Source: Aquimarina longa SW024
GTDB lineage: Bacteria; Bacteroidota; Bacteroidia; Flavobacteriales; Flavobacteriaceae
NCBI RefSeq assembly: GCF_001401755.1
Contig: NZ_KQ474103.1
Location: 129,038 to 193,037 of the forward strand
Reading direction: 5' to 3'
Length of the DNA stretch: 64,000 nt
The notes beneath the pieces are model-generated. The model was not told the origin of the DNA, did no database searches, and saw nothing but the letters and a program-made list of their open reading frames with translations. The translations under genes and the position numbers were made by a program. Position 1 is the stretch's first letter. Each line of letters begins with the position of its first letter. This document shows positions 1 through 9,598 of the stretch, piece by piece.

Positions 1-758
1 GTTGTTTAAATCCTTATATAAAACGGATATAATCGAAATCAACTTATTTTTAGTTCAAACAATAAAAAAATATTTAACAATAATAAGCAGCTATCCGTAT
101 TTTTTATTTTGACAAATGGATGAAAAAAAAATAGTCTTTAATAAATAATTTGCATGTAACGAATAATGTAAAAAAAGAATCAAAAAAATTGTATTCTGCA
201 TGGCTAGATATACAAAAATTAAAGTCTCTTATTTTATAGTTAAGTATAGTATTTTAATAAAAAAAACTCCTATACATTTGAAAACAAAAAGGTTATAACC
301 GTACTTTATAACCCTAAATATTCGAACTTATTATGTTAAAACCTTACATAAAAGTTATCAAAAACTATAAAATTCATGAATTTTATAGTGTTTTTCCCTC
401 CACAAAGGTTAGTCTACTTGATCTATAAATATATTAGTAACGGTGCATCAACTATTATTAGTTATACGAATTCAATTAAAACTAATAATTAATAAATTAA
501 AAACAACCTTTAAATGACAAAAAACAAACCAAAGAAAAACACATCGAATATTACGGATATTATCTAAACAATTTATTCAATTACTACACAAGACAATAAA
601 ATAATATTGTAAAATCAAATTACACTTCTTTCTTAATTAATAAACTATAACAATTCATTAATTAAGTCTTGTAAAATTCGATAATAACCAATTAAAAAAT
701 TATTAAGCAATACTGTATAACAGTCAATGAAAAATTTACTAACAAACTATTCTAAACT
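1..758. other. AT-rich noncoding leader upstream of the SusC gene
   Basis: No convincing reading frame is visible on either strand. The stretch is very AT-rich with frequent stops in all frames. It probably holds the promoter and a long 5' untranslated region of the mannan locus, but I found no full TTG / TAnnTTTG promoter pair. The only clear structured site is the palindrome at 365-388, listed separately. Confidence 0.6.
365..395 (+). terminator. 24-nt perfect palindrome followed by a T run
   Basis: The two 12-nt arms CTATAAAATTCA and TGAATTTTATAG abut with no loop at 365-388, and TGTTTTT follows. This could terminate a gene lying left of the window on the plus strand, or be an operator for the mannan locus. 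The stem is AT-rich, so terminator strength would be modest. Confidence 0.35.
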
Positions 759-3700
759 ATGAAAGACTCATTTTGGAACAAAATTCTATTATTAGGACTT
801 GTTCTTATGTCAAATATAATTCTGGCACAAACATCTTCTATTTCAGGTACGGTTAAGGACAAAGATGGACTTGCTCTTCCTGGGGTAAATGTATTTGTAA
901 AAGACACTGATAAAGGAACTCAAACAGATTTTGATGGTAACTATACTATAGTTGCTTCTAAAGGACAAATACTACAATTTTCTTATGTTGGTATGATTCC
1001 TAGCACTGTAACCGTAGGAGACTCTAACATTATTAATATAAATCTTCTAGAAGATGACAATCAACTAGAAGAAATTGTATTAACAGGATATACTAAACAA
1101 TCATCTAGAAACATTACAGGTTCTGTTACAGTTATTAAAACCGATGACCTTGCAGCTACATCACCAGTAAATATAGAGCAATCTTTACAAGGACAAGCTT
1201 CTGGTGTGTATGTTGGATCCGAAGGAGGACCGGGAGGAAATGCTCTTGTACGAATCCGAGGATTTGGTTCTATAAACAATAATGATCCACTATATGTGAT
1301 TGATGGAACTCCAACAACATCAGGGATCAATCAGCTTAATCCTTCTGATATAGAATCTGTACAGATATTAAAAGATGCCTCCTCTTCTGCCATATATGGA
1401 TTTAGAGCTGCCAATGGTGTTATTATTATTACAACTAAATCTGGAAAATACAATAGCAAATCTAAAATAACCTTTAGCGCTAGTACAGGTATTGACTATA
1501 TCTCAAAATCAGATTTCCCAAAAGTATTAACTCCACAAGAGAATGCAAACGCAATTTGGGCTCGTTTTATTAACGATGGCGTAGCGCCAACTCACCCACA
1601 ATATGGTAATGGTTCTACTCCTGTATTACCAAATTACCTTACACCTACAGGAGCAAATTCTGTAGATGAAAGTACTTATAATGCGCAAAACAATAAAATA
1701 ACAAGAGCTAATAAAGCAGGGACTGATTGGTTTGATGCATATTTTAATCCAGCCTTAGTACAGAATTATAATCTAGGAATGTCTGGAGGAACAGATACTG
1801 CTAAATTTAATATAGGATTAGGAGTATTACAACAAGAAGGGGTTGCTTTAGAAACATACTTTGACAGGTATACGGTAAGATTCAATTCAGAATTTAAAGT
1901 AACTGATCGTGTAAGAATAGGAGAATCTTTTAATGTTTCATACTCCGAGAGAGTAGGTGCTGGAGGGGCTCAGTTTACAGGAGGAGATATCTCGTTTATT
2001 TATAGAGCAGATCCAATATTACCTATTTATGATATTGCAGGAAACTACGCAGGAACACAGAGTGTTGGGTTAGGAAATGGTATTAACTCTATTGCATCTG
2101 CTGAGAGATCTAAAGATAATATTAACAGGAGATTAAGAACTCTTGGGAATATATATGCAGAAGTTGATTTAACAACTGGATTAACCTTTAAAAGCAATAT
2201 TGGATTAGATTATAATACATATCATGGATCTTTCTTTTCTTTTTTAAATCCAGAAGTACTTCAACCTAGTAATGTTAATAGCTTAAGAGAAGCCACGTCA
2301 TATGGTTTTTCTTCAACATGGTTTAATACTTTAAATTATAATAAATCTTTTGGACAACATAGTATTAATGTTTTAGCTGGGACTGAGTTTTTTAAAAATT
2401 ATTTTAAATACTTTGAAGCATCTAGAACTATATTTTTCACTAATACTGTAGACTATAGAGCGCTCGAAGCTGGTTCCGGAACAAGTACAAATGATGGTTT
2501 CGCTACAAAAAGAGCTTATTTTTCTGCATTCGGAAAGTTAGATTATAACTTTGATGATAAGTACTTACTTTCTGTCTCTTTACGTAGGGATGCTACCTCT
2601 CGATTTGCTAAAAATAATCGAGTAGGATATTTTCCTGCATATAGTGCTGCATGGAGAATCTCTAATGAAAGTTTTATGAAAAATGTGTCTTTTATCAATG
2701 ATTTAAAAATCAAAGCCGGTTATGGAGAGTTAGGTAATGAAAGTATTCCTGAAGGTCGTATACAAGATTTATATAGAAATAATCAAGATACTTCTAACTA
2801 TGCTATTTCTGGAGGGAATTCTACAATAGAGTCAGGATATAATCTGCGTTCGATAGGAAATTCCGATCTAAAATGGGAAACTACCACAACTCAGAATTTC
2901 GGTATTGATGGAATTCTTTTAGACAACAAAATTAATTTTAGTATTGAGTATTTTAAATCTGAAACAAAAGATTTATTATTACAAACTGCTGGGGATATTA
3001 CATTATTAGGATATGTTTCTGCTCCCTATACTAATTTAGGTACTATGGAAAATAAAGGTTTTGATTTTTCTATAGGGTATAAAGGTAATGTTGGAAGTGA
3101 CTTTAACTATAATGTAAATCTAAATGTATCTGCATATAAAAACAAAATACTAAAACTAACAGATAACCCTGAATATTTCCTTAACGGAAGTGCGGCAAGA
3201 GAAACATTTCCATCTAGAACGCAATCAGGACAAGCCTTGGCTTCTTTCTATGGGTTTACTATAGATGGTATTATCCAAAACCAAGCTGAATTAAATGCTA
3301 CAGGGGATTATGGTGGAAAAGCTATTGGAACTTTTAAATATAGAGATCTTAATAATGATGGAATTATCAATGATGATGATCAATCTTTTATCGGTAATCC
3401 ACATCCAGATTTCACCTATGGGCTAAATCTAAATATGGAATATAAAGATTTTGATTTTACTGTTTTATTCCAAGGTACCCAAGGAAATGATGTCTATAAC
3501 TTCACTAAATTTTTCACGGACTTTAATAGCTTCCCTGGGGCTAAAAGTCCAAGATATCTTTATGATTCATGGAGTCCTACAAATACAGGCGGTTCATTAC
3601 CTCAGTTAACAAATAATCCCGCACAGCATTATTCTAGTGCCAGTACATATTATATAGAAGATGGTTCCTACTTAAGACTAAAGAATATCCAACTAGGATA

Positions 3701-3920
3701 CAATCTTCCTAAATCTCTAATGTCTAAAATAGGAATTGATTCTTTACGATTATTCCTTCAGGCAAAAAACCTAATTACATGGACAAAATATTCTGGTTTA
3801 GATCCAGAAATTAATTTACAAAGCTATGGAGGCGATAGTGTAAATCTTGATATAGGGATTGACAGAGGAGCATATCCTGTCTCTAAATCAGTTTTACTTG
3901 GTCTTAATTTAACATTATAA
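759..3920 (+). CDS. SusC/RagA-family TonB-dependent outer-membrane receptor
   Basis: This is the outer-membrane pore of a glycan importer, energised by TonB. The 1053-residue length is normal for SusC proteins. A signal peptide ends near residue 24 (IILAQ). A carboxypeptidase-regulatory-like beta domain follows at about 25-110 (SGTVKDKDGLALPGVNVFV). The plug domain is at about 115-230, with the typical VRIRGFGSINNNDPLYVIDG block, and the rest is a 22-strand barrel by family knowledge. The stop is 10 bases before the SusD gene, so the two are certainly co-transcribed. Because the next enzymes are GH92 alpha-mannosidases, the likely substrate is an alpha-mannan or high-mannose glycan; that substrate is inferred from context. 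Confidence 0.95.
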   Translation: MKDSFWNKILLLGLVLMSNIILAQTSSISGTVKDKDGLALPGVNVFVKDTDKGTQTDFDGNYTIVASKGQILQFSYVGMIPSTVTVGDSNIININLLEDDNQLEEIVLTGYTKQSSRNITGSVTVIKTDDLAATSPVNIEQSLQGQASGVYVGSEGGPGGNALVRIRGFGSINNNDPLYVIDGTPTTSGINQLNPSDIESVQILKDASSSAIYGFRAANGVIIITTKSGKYNSKSKITFSASTGIDYISKSDFPKVLTPQENANAIWARFINDGVAPTHPQYGNGSTPVLPNYLTPTGANSVDESTYNAQNNKITRANKAGTDWFDAYFNPALVQNYNLGMSGGTDTAKFNIGLGVLQQEGVALETYFDRYTVRFNSEFKVTDRVRIGESFNVSYSERVGAGGAQFTGGDISFIYRADPILPIYDIAGNYAGTQSVGLGNGINSIASAERSKDNINRRLRTLGNIYAEVDLTTGLTFKSNIGLDYNTYHGSFFSFLNPEVLQPSNVNSLREATSYGFSSTWFNTLNYNKSFGQHSINVLAGTEFFKNYFKYFEASRTIFFTNTVDYRALEAGSGTSTNDGFATKRAYFSAFGKLDYNFDDKYLLSVSLRRDATSRFAKNNRVGYFPAYSAAWRISNESFMKNVSFINDLKIKAGYGELGNESIPEGRIQDLYRNNQDTSNYAISGGNSTIESGYNLRSIGNSDLKWETTTTQNFGIDGILLDNKINFSIEYFKSETKDLLLQTAGDITLLGYVSAPYTNLGTMENKGFDFSIGYKGNVGSDFNYNVNLNVSAYKNKILKLTDNPEYFLNGSAARETFPSRTQSGQALASFYGFTIDGIIQNQAELNATGDYGGKAIGTFKYRDLNNDGIINDDDQSFIGNPHPDFTYGLNLNMEYKDFDFTVLFQGTQGNDVYNFTKFFTDFNSFPGAKSPRYLYDSWSPTNTGGSLPQLTNNPAQHYSSASTYYIEDGSYLRLKNIQLGYNLPKSLMSKIGIDSLRLFLQAKNLITWTKYSGLDPEINLQSYGGDSVNLDIGIDRGAYPVSKSVLLGLNLTL

Positions 3921-3930
3921 AATAGTAGTT

Positions 3931-5622
3931 ATGAAGAAAATAATAGTAATGTCACTTTTTGCAGGTCTTATCTTTGCCACATCATGTGAAAATGACTTAG
4001 AAATCACTCCCCAAGGAAGCATAACAGAAGATATTATAGAATTTAATGCAAAATGGGTTGATCAACAATTAATTAGTGCTTATGCTATGCTAGATGGCAA
4101 CCCAGGCTATTTCTGGGCTCCAGCATCTAACTGGGCACTTGGTGATGTTGCATCAGATGATTTTCATAAAGGGTCTACAATCTCTGATCAGCCCCCCCTT
4201 AATGATGTAGAGCGTTATACACCTGGTACAACTAATATCTATTTAATTAGAAAATGGCAAGCTATCTATGAAGGAGTTCATAGAGCTAATCAAACTTTAA
4301 ATACCATAACAAAAGTTATAGAAAAAGGAACTGACCCATCTGAATTAACTGTATTAGGAGCTGAGGCACGTTTCTTAAGAGCGCATTATCATATGGATGC
4401 CAAAAAAATATGGAATAACATCCCATATGTTTTAGAAACTACAAAAGAAGCGGTTTCGAATGAAATCGATGCATGGCCCAGTATAGAAGAAGATCTTATT
4501 TTTGCCATTGCTAATCTCCCTAGCAAACAAAATGACTTAGGGAGGCCTAATTCTTGGACTGCTAAAGCATATTTAGCAAAAGCACATATGTTTCAGAACG
4601 ATCATGCTGCTGCTAAGCCTATCTTAGATGATATTATCAATAATGGTCCATATAGTTTGGTCTCTATTTATCATGATAATTTTAATGGAGATAAAAATAA
4701 TAATTCAGAATCCGTATTTGCTGTTCAGAATTCTGTTAATGATGGAGGTCCGGGTTTTATTAATGGAAATAGAGGAAATAGATTAAACCATCCTTCAGCT
4801 CCTGATGCTCCAGGAGGAGGTTGTTGTGGATTTTTTCAACCGAGCCAAAACCTAGTAAACGCTTATAAAACAGATGCTAATGGATTACCCCTATTAGACA
4901 CTTTTAATGATATAGATGTAACTAATGATCAAGGAATTGCATCAGATAAACCATTTACTCCATATACAGGTAACTTAGATCCAAGATTAGATTGGACTGT
5001 GGGCAGAAGAGGTATTGATTTCTTAGAATGGGGAGAAATGCCTGGATTTAGATGGATTAGAGATCAAGCAAATGGAGGTCCATATGTATCCAAAAAACAT
5101 GAAGTTTTAAAGTCTCAACAAGGTACTGTATCTTCTACTGATGAACCTCAATATAATGCTATCAATACTCCCCTAATTAGATATTCTGATGTATTATTAT
5201 GGAGAGCAGAAATATATGCTGAAGATAATGATTTGGCTGCTGCCATGAATATAGTAAATCAAATTCGCACAAGAGCTGCTAATCCCAATGGTTTTGTAAA
5301 AAATAAAGATGCAACTAACACTAGCGTTAACGCTGCTAATTATGTTATCAATAATTATACTACTTTTCCTGATAAAGAATATGCTAAAAAAGCAATTCGT
5401 TTTGAACGTAGATTAGAATTAGCTTCTGAAGGTCATCGATTTTTTGATCTAGTACGTTGGGGGATTGCTGAGCAAGTTCTAAATAAATATGTATCAGAAG
5501 AACAAACAAAACGAGTATATCTACAAGGTGCAAATTTTTCTAACATAAACTCTTATTATCCAATACCATTAGAAGCTATAAATACTTCTAGAGGAGTTTT
5601 AAAGCAGAACACTGGATATTAA
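3931..5622 (+). CDS. SusD/RagB-family surface glycan-binding lipoprotein
   Basis: SusD lipoproteins sit on the outside of the outer membrane as a lid on SusC and capture oligosaccharides. The lipobox is clear (FATSC, cysteine near residue 19). The N-terminal half has the TPR-like helices typical of SusD (EARFLRAHYHMDAKKIW). The C-terminal block RFERRLELASEGHRFFDLVR followed by YYPIPLEAI is the family signature. The 563-residue length is usual. The gene starts 10 bases after the SusC stop and ends just before a strong hairpin at 5649-5680, so SusCD forms one transcription unit with possible reduced read-through into the enzyme genes. Confidence 0.95.
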   Translation: MKKIIVMSLFAGLIFATSCENDLEITPQGSITEDIIEFNAKWVDQQLISAYAMLDGNPGYFWAPASNWALGDVASDDFHKGSTISDQPPLNDVERYTPGTTNIYLIRKWQAIYEGVHRANQTLNTITKVIEKGTDPSELTVLGAEARFLRAHYHMDAKKIWNNIPYVLETTKEAVSNEIDAWPSIEEDLIFAIANLPSKQNDLGRPNSWTAKAYLAKAHMFQNDHAAAKPILDDIINNGPYSLVSIYHDNFNGDKNNNSESVFAVQNSVNDGGPGFINGNRGNRLNHPSAPDAPGGGCCGFFQPSQNLVNAYKTDANGLPLLDTFNDIDVTNDQGIASDKPFTPYTGNLDPRLDWTVGRRGIDFLEWGEMPGFRWIRDQANGGPYVSKKHEVLKSQQGTVSSTDEPQYNAINTPLIRYSDVLLWRAEIYAEDNDLAAAMNIVNQIRTRAANPNGFVKNKDATNTSVNAANYVINNYTTFPDKEYAKKAIRFERRLELASEGHRFFDLVRWGIAEQVLNKYVSEEQTKRVYLQGANFSNINSYYPIPLEAINTSRGVLKQNTGY

Positions 5623-5648
5623 TAAATTTGAATTAGCTATTTAAATTA

Positions 5649-5684
5649 TTGAGGCTGTCTTATTATATAGACAGCCTCAATTTT
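5649..5684 (+). terminator. Intrinsic terminator after SusD
   Basis: A perfect 12-bp stem (TTGAGGCTGTCT at 5649-5660, AGACAGCCTCAA at 5669-5680) encloses an 8-nt loop and runs into TTTT. It lies 27 bases past the SusD stop. This would separate abundant SusCD transcripts from the downstream enzyme genes. Confidence 0.85.
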
Positions 5685-5805
5685 AGTAAAAACTTTATAA
5701 TTAAAAAAAAGTATACTTTTAGTCCCTAAAGAGTAAAAAAATCATTAATATTCAACAAAAATCCCCTTCAAATTATTGAGCATTAAAAAAGGTTAATCAT
5801 ACACT

Positions 5806-8190
5806 ATGGCATTACTTAAAAAAAACATTGCAAAATTATTTCTAGTATCATTCTTGACTCTATTGTCATGTCAACAAGAAAAAAATAAGAATAAGAATGA
5901 ACATAAGAGCGATACTACATCAGATACCTCTATATCAGAAAAATCTCAAAATTTTATCCAATATGTAAACCCTTTTGTGGGTACCAAAAACATGGGGCAT
6001 ACATTTCCTGGGGCAACAACTCCATTCGGAATGGTACAATTAAGTCCTGAGACCAATAGTCAAACCATGTTTAAAGATGGAAAATACAATTCTAAAACAT
6101 ATGAATATTGTTCTGGATATCAGTATGCTGATTCTACGATTTTTGGTTTTAGCCACACACATTTTAGTGGTACTGGACATTCTGATTTAGGAGATTTTAT
6201 TGTAATGCCAACTACAGGGCAACTACAATTAGAACCAGGAAAATCTAATGAACCAAAAAGTGGCTATCATTCTAAGTTTTCTCATAAAAACGAACAAGCA
6301 ACACCCGGGTATTACAAAGTTAAACTAGATGATTATAATATTAAAGCAGAGTTAACTGCTAGTGATCGAGTTGGATTTCATCAATATACATTTCCAAAAT
6401 CTGAGGAATCACATATCATACTAGATTTAATGTCTAACATCTACAATCATGATAGTAAAAATGTATGGACTTTTGTACGTATCGAAAACGACTCATTAGT
6501 TACTGGGTATCGACAAACAAATGGATGGGCCAGAACCCGAAAAGTATTTTTTGCAGTACAATTCTCTAAACCATTTGATTCTTACGGTCATAAAAAGTAT
6601 GATAAAAGTAACTATAACGGATTTTATCGTAGATTTAATGAAGAAGAAAATTTCCCTGAGATGGCAGGAAAAAATATTAGAGCTTACTTCAATTTTAAAA
6701 CTAACGAAAAAGAACAAATTAAAATGAAGTTTGCACTTTCATCAGTAAGTACTGCTGGAGCTTTAAAAAATTTAAACGCAGAAATACCACATTGGGATTT
6801 TGAAAAAACAAAACAAGAAACTCAAGAAAAATGGAATACTGAGTTATCAAAAGTTATTGCTGAAACACAAACAACAGAACAAAAAGAAACATTCTATACA
6901 GCATTATATCATACTATGCTAAGTCCTATTTTATATGAAGACGTTGATGGAAAATATATGGGGTTAGATCAAAATATACATGAATCTGAAGGGTTTACAA
7001 ACTACACCATTTTTTCTTTGTGGGATACCTATAGAGCATTACACCCTTTATTTAACATCACACAGCCACAGCGTAATAATGATATGATTAAATCCATGTT
7101 GGCACACCATGACCAAAGTGTACATAAAATGTTACCAATATGGAGTCATTATGCTAATGAAAACTGGTGTATGATTGGCTATCATTCTGTATCAGTCATT
7201 GCTGATGCTATCGCTAAAGGTACTACTGATGTAGATTACACCAGAGCTCTCAATGCTTCAAAAAACACTTCTACAGTAGGTTATTTTGATGGTATTGATA
7301 GTTATATGGCAATGGGATATGTGCCACAAGATAAAAGCAATGCTTCTGTTTCAAAAACCTTAGAATTTGCTTATGATGATTGGTGTATTGCTCAGATTGC
7401 AAAAAAAGCAGCTAATGAAGATATGCATCAGTACTATATGAAGCGTTCTGAAAATTATCAAAATGTATATGATCCAAAAACTAATTATATGCGTCCAAAA
7501 CTGTCTGATGGAACATGGCGAAAAGAATTTGATCCTATGGATACACATGGGCAAGGTTTTATAGAAGGTAATGCATGGAATTATGGATTATATGTCCCCC
7601 AGAATATAGACAAAATGATAGCGATGATGGGAGGAAAAGATGAGTTCCCTAAGTATCTAGATAAAATTTTCACTACAGAAATAGAAGAAAAATATATCGA
7701 AAAAAACGAAGATATTACTAGAGATGGAATTATAGGAAATTACGTTCATGGTAATGAACCTGGTCACCATATCCCCTACTTATACAACTGGACTAATACT
7801 CCTTGGAAAACACAAAAAAGAGTTAGAATGATTATGGATACCATGTATAGTAATGCAGAAGATGGGCTATGTGGTAATGATGATGCAGGACAAATATCAG
7901 CTTGGTATATCTTTAGTTCTTTAGGTTTTTATCCTGTATTACCTGGGTCTGATGAATATGCTATCGGAAGTCCCATGGTAAATAAAGCAACATTAAAACT
8001 AGATAACGGAAAAACACTTACAATCAATACCGTAAACCAAAGTAAAGAAAATGTGTATGTACAGAAATTAGAAATCAATGGAAGAGAAATTATAAAACCT
8101 ACTCTACATCATAGTGATCTATTAGAAGGAGGTACTATTACCTTTCATTTAGGAAAAAAACCTAATAAAAATTGGGGTAAAACAAAGTAA
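5806..8190 (+). CDS. GH92 alpha-mannosidase, lipoprotein
   Basis: GH92 enzymes are calcium-dependent exo-acting alpha-mannosidases, most often cleaving alpha-1,2, also 1,3, 1,4 or 1,6 linkages. The N-terminus has a lipobox (LLSC, about residue 22), so the enzyme is membrane-anchored. The beta-sandwich begins with FVGTKNMGHTFPGATTPFGM at about residue 57. The family's active-site blocks HGNEPGHHIPYLYN (about 650) and GLCGNDDAGQISAWYIFSSL (about 687) are intact. The 794-residue length is normal for a single catalytic unit. It starts 183 bases after SusD, beyond the terminator, and heads an enzyme/transporter group with the next two genes. Linkage preference cannot be read from sequence alone. 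Confidence 0.93.
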   Translation: MALLKKNIAKLFLVSFLTLLSCQQEKNKNKNEHKSDTTSDTSISEKSQNFIQYVNPFVGTKNMGHTFPGATTPFGMVQLSPETNSQTMFKDGKYNSKTYEYCSGYQYADSTIFGFSHTHFSGTGHSDLGDFIVMPTTGQLQLEPGKSNEPKSGYHSKFSHKNEQATPGYYKVKLDDYNIKAELTASDRVGFHQYTFPKSEESHIILDLMSNIYNHDSKNVWTFVRIENDSLVTGYRQTNGWARTRKVFFAVQFSKPFDSYGHKKYDKSNYNGFYRRFNEEENFPEMAGKNIRAYFNFKTNEKEQIKMKFALSSVSTAGALKNLNAEIPHWDFEKTKQETQEKWNTELSKVIAETQTTEQKETFYTALYHTMLSPILYEDVDGKYMGLDQNIHESEGFTNYTIFSLWDTYRALHPLFNITQPQRNNDMIKSMLAHHDQSVHKMLPIWSHYANENWCMIGYHSVSVIADAIAKGTTDVDYTRALNASKNTSTVGYFDGIDSYMAMGYVPQDKSNASVSKTLEFAYDDWCIAQIAKKAANEDMHQYYMKRSENYQNVYDPKTNYMRPKLSDGTWRKEFDPMDTHGQGFIEGNAWNYGLYVPQNIDKMIAMMGGKDEFPKYLDKIFTTEIEEKYIEKNEDITRDGIIGNYVHGNEPGHHIPYLYNWTNTPWKTQKRVRMIMDTMYSNAEDGLCGNDDAGQISAWYIFSSLGFYPVLPGSDEYAIGSPMVNKATLKLDNGKTLTINTVNQSKENVYVQKLEINGREIIKPTLHHSDLLEGGTITFHLGKKPNKNWGKTK

Positions 8191-8217
8191 TAATAATGTA
8201 TTAGTGTATTAAAAAAT

Positions 8218-9564
8218 ATGGAAAATTCAACAAATAATGAAGTTACCAATAATGCAGATATTGTAACAAAAATACCTGTTGTTTCTAAAAAGGTAATCAT
8301 TCCTTTTATACTTATCACCTCTCTTTTTGCATTATGGGGGTTTGCAAATGCTGTTACTGACCCTATGGTCCAAGCATTTAAAAAAGTATTAGAACTATCA
8401 AACTCACAAGCAGCATGGGTACAAATGGCATTCTATGGAGGGTATTTTTGTATGGCATTACCCGCAGCTCTTTTTATAAGAAAATTTTCTTATAAAGTAG
8501 GCATATTAATAGGACTTGCATTATATGCTGTAGGAGCATTATTATTTTATCCTGCAGCAATTACAGAACAATTTTGGTTTTTCTGTTTAGGACTATACAT
8601 TCTTACTTTTGGGCTAGCCTTTTTAGAAACAGCAGCAAATCCATATATTTTGGCAATGGGAGCTAAAGAAACAGCAACACAGCGCCTTAATCTAGCACAG
8701 GCGTTTAACCCTGTTGGGTTAATTGCTGGATTATTAGTAGCACAATACTTTGTATTAAAAAAATTACAATCTGATGATATTGAAAATTATAGTGCTCTAA
8801 CCGAAGCTAAAAAAATGCTTATAAAAACTTCTGATTTATTAGTTATTCGTGACCCATATGTTATCCTAGGATTAGTATTAATAGGAGTTTTTATACTAAT
8901 AGCAGTTAGTAAAATGCCACAAGCAAAAGATGAAGGCGGTATTCCTAGTATTGGTGATACTTTTGCAGGATTAAGAAAAAATAAAAAATATGTTTTAGGA
9001 GTACTTGCACAAATACTATATGTTGGGGCTCAGATTATGTGTTGGACATACATCTATCAATATGCAGAAGGAATTGGAATTAGTAGTGATATTGCAGCAA
9101 ATTATCAATTCATAGCATTTATTGTGTTTCTTATAGGTAGAGCGATTGGCACATACATGCTACGCTTTATGAGTTCTGGAAAATTACTAATGTATTTTGC
9201 AATACTAGCAATACTATTTTGTATAGGTACGATATGTATCGAAAGTGTATATGGAATGTATAGCTTAGTAGGTATTTCATTTTGTATGTCATTAATGTTC
9301 CCAACTATATATGGTATCGCATTAGATGGTTTAAAAGAAGAAGAATCTAAAATCGGAGCTGCAGGCTTAGTTATGGCTATTGTAGGAGGAGCTTTAATGC
9401 CAAAAATTCAAGGAATGATAATCGATGCAGGAGGAACTGCTGTAAATGATATTAAAATAGTAGGGGTATCCGAAGTTAATTTCTCTTTTATATTACCCCT
9501 AATTTGTTTTGTTTATATCACTTGGTATGGTCTTACTGTACATAAAAATAAATCACTATCATAA
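8218..9564 (+). CDS. FucP-type MFS sugar:proton symporter
   Basis: This inner-membrane transporter has about 12 hydrophobic segments in 448 residues and resembles the L-fucose permease branch of the major facilitator superfamily. The early block FALWGFANAVTDPMVQAF is characteristic, as is LGLYILTFGLAFLETAANPY in the fourth to fifth helix region. It lies 27 bases after one GH92 gene and 34 bases before another, so it most likely imports the mannose released by them in the periplasm. The FucP family also takes glucose, galactose and N-acetylglucosamine, so mannose is inferred from the neighbours. Confidence 0.88.
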   Translation: MENSTNNEVTNNADIVTKIPVVSKKVIIPFILITSLFALWGFANAVTDPMVQAFKKVLELSNSQAAWVQMAFYGGYFCMALPAALFIRKFSYKVGILIGLALYAVGALLFYPAAITEQFWFFCLGLYILTFGLAFLETAANPYILAMGAKETATQRLNLAQAFNPVGLIAGLLVAQYFVLKKLQSDDIENYSALTEAKKMLIKTSDLLVIRDPYVILGLVLIGVFILIAVSKMPQAKDEGGIPSIGDTFAGLRKNKKYVLGVLAQILYVGAQIMCWTYIYQYAEGIGISSDIAANYQFIAFIVFLIGRAIGTYMLRFMSSGKLLMYFAILAILFCIGTICIESVYGMYSLVGISFCMSLMFPTIYGIALDGLKEEESKIGAAGLVMAIVGGALMPKIQGMIIDAGGTAVNDIKIVGVSEVNFSFILPLICFVYITWYGLTVHKNKSLS

Positions 9565-9598
9565 AAATTAGTAGTCATTATAACATGAAATCGCACAA

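Noticed and set aside
1061..1330. Antisense frame inside the SusC gene
   Set aside because: It lies wholly within a certain gene, its composition follows the complementary codons and it has no support.
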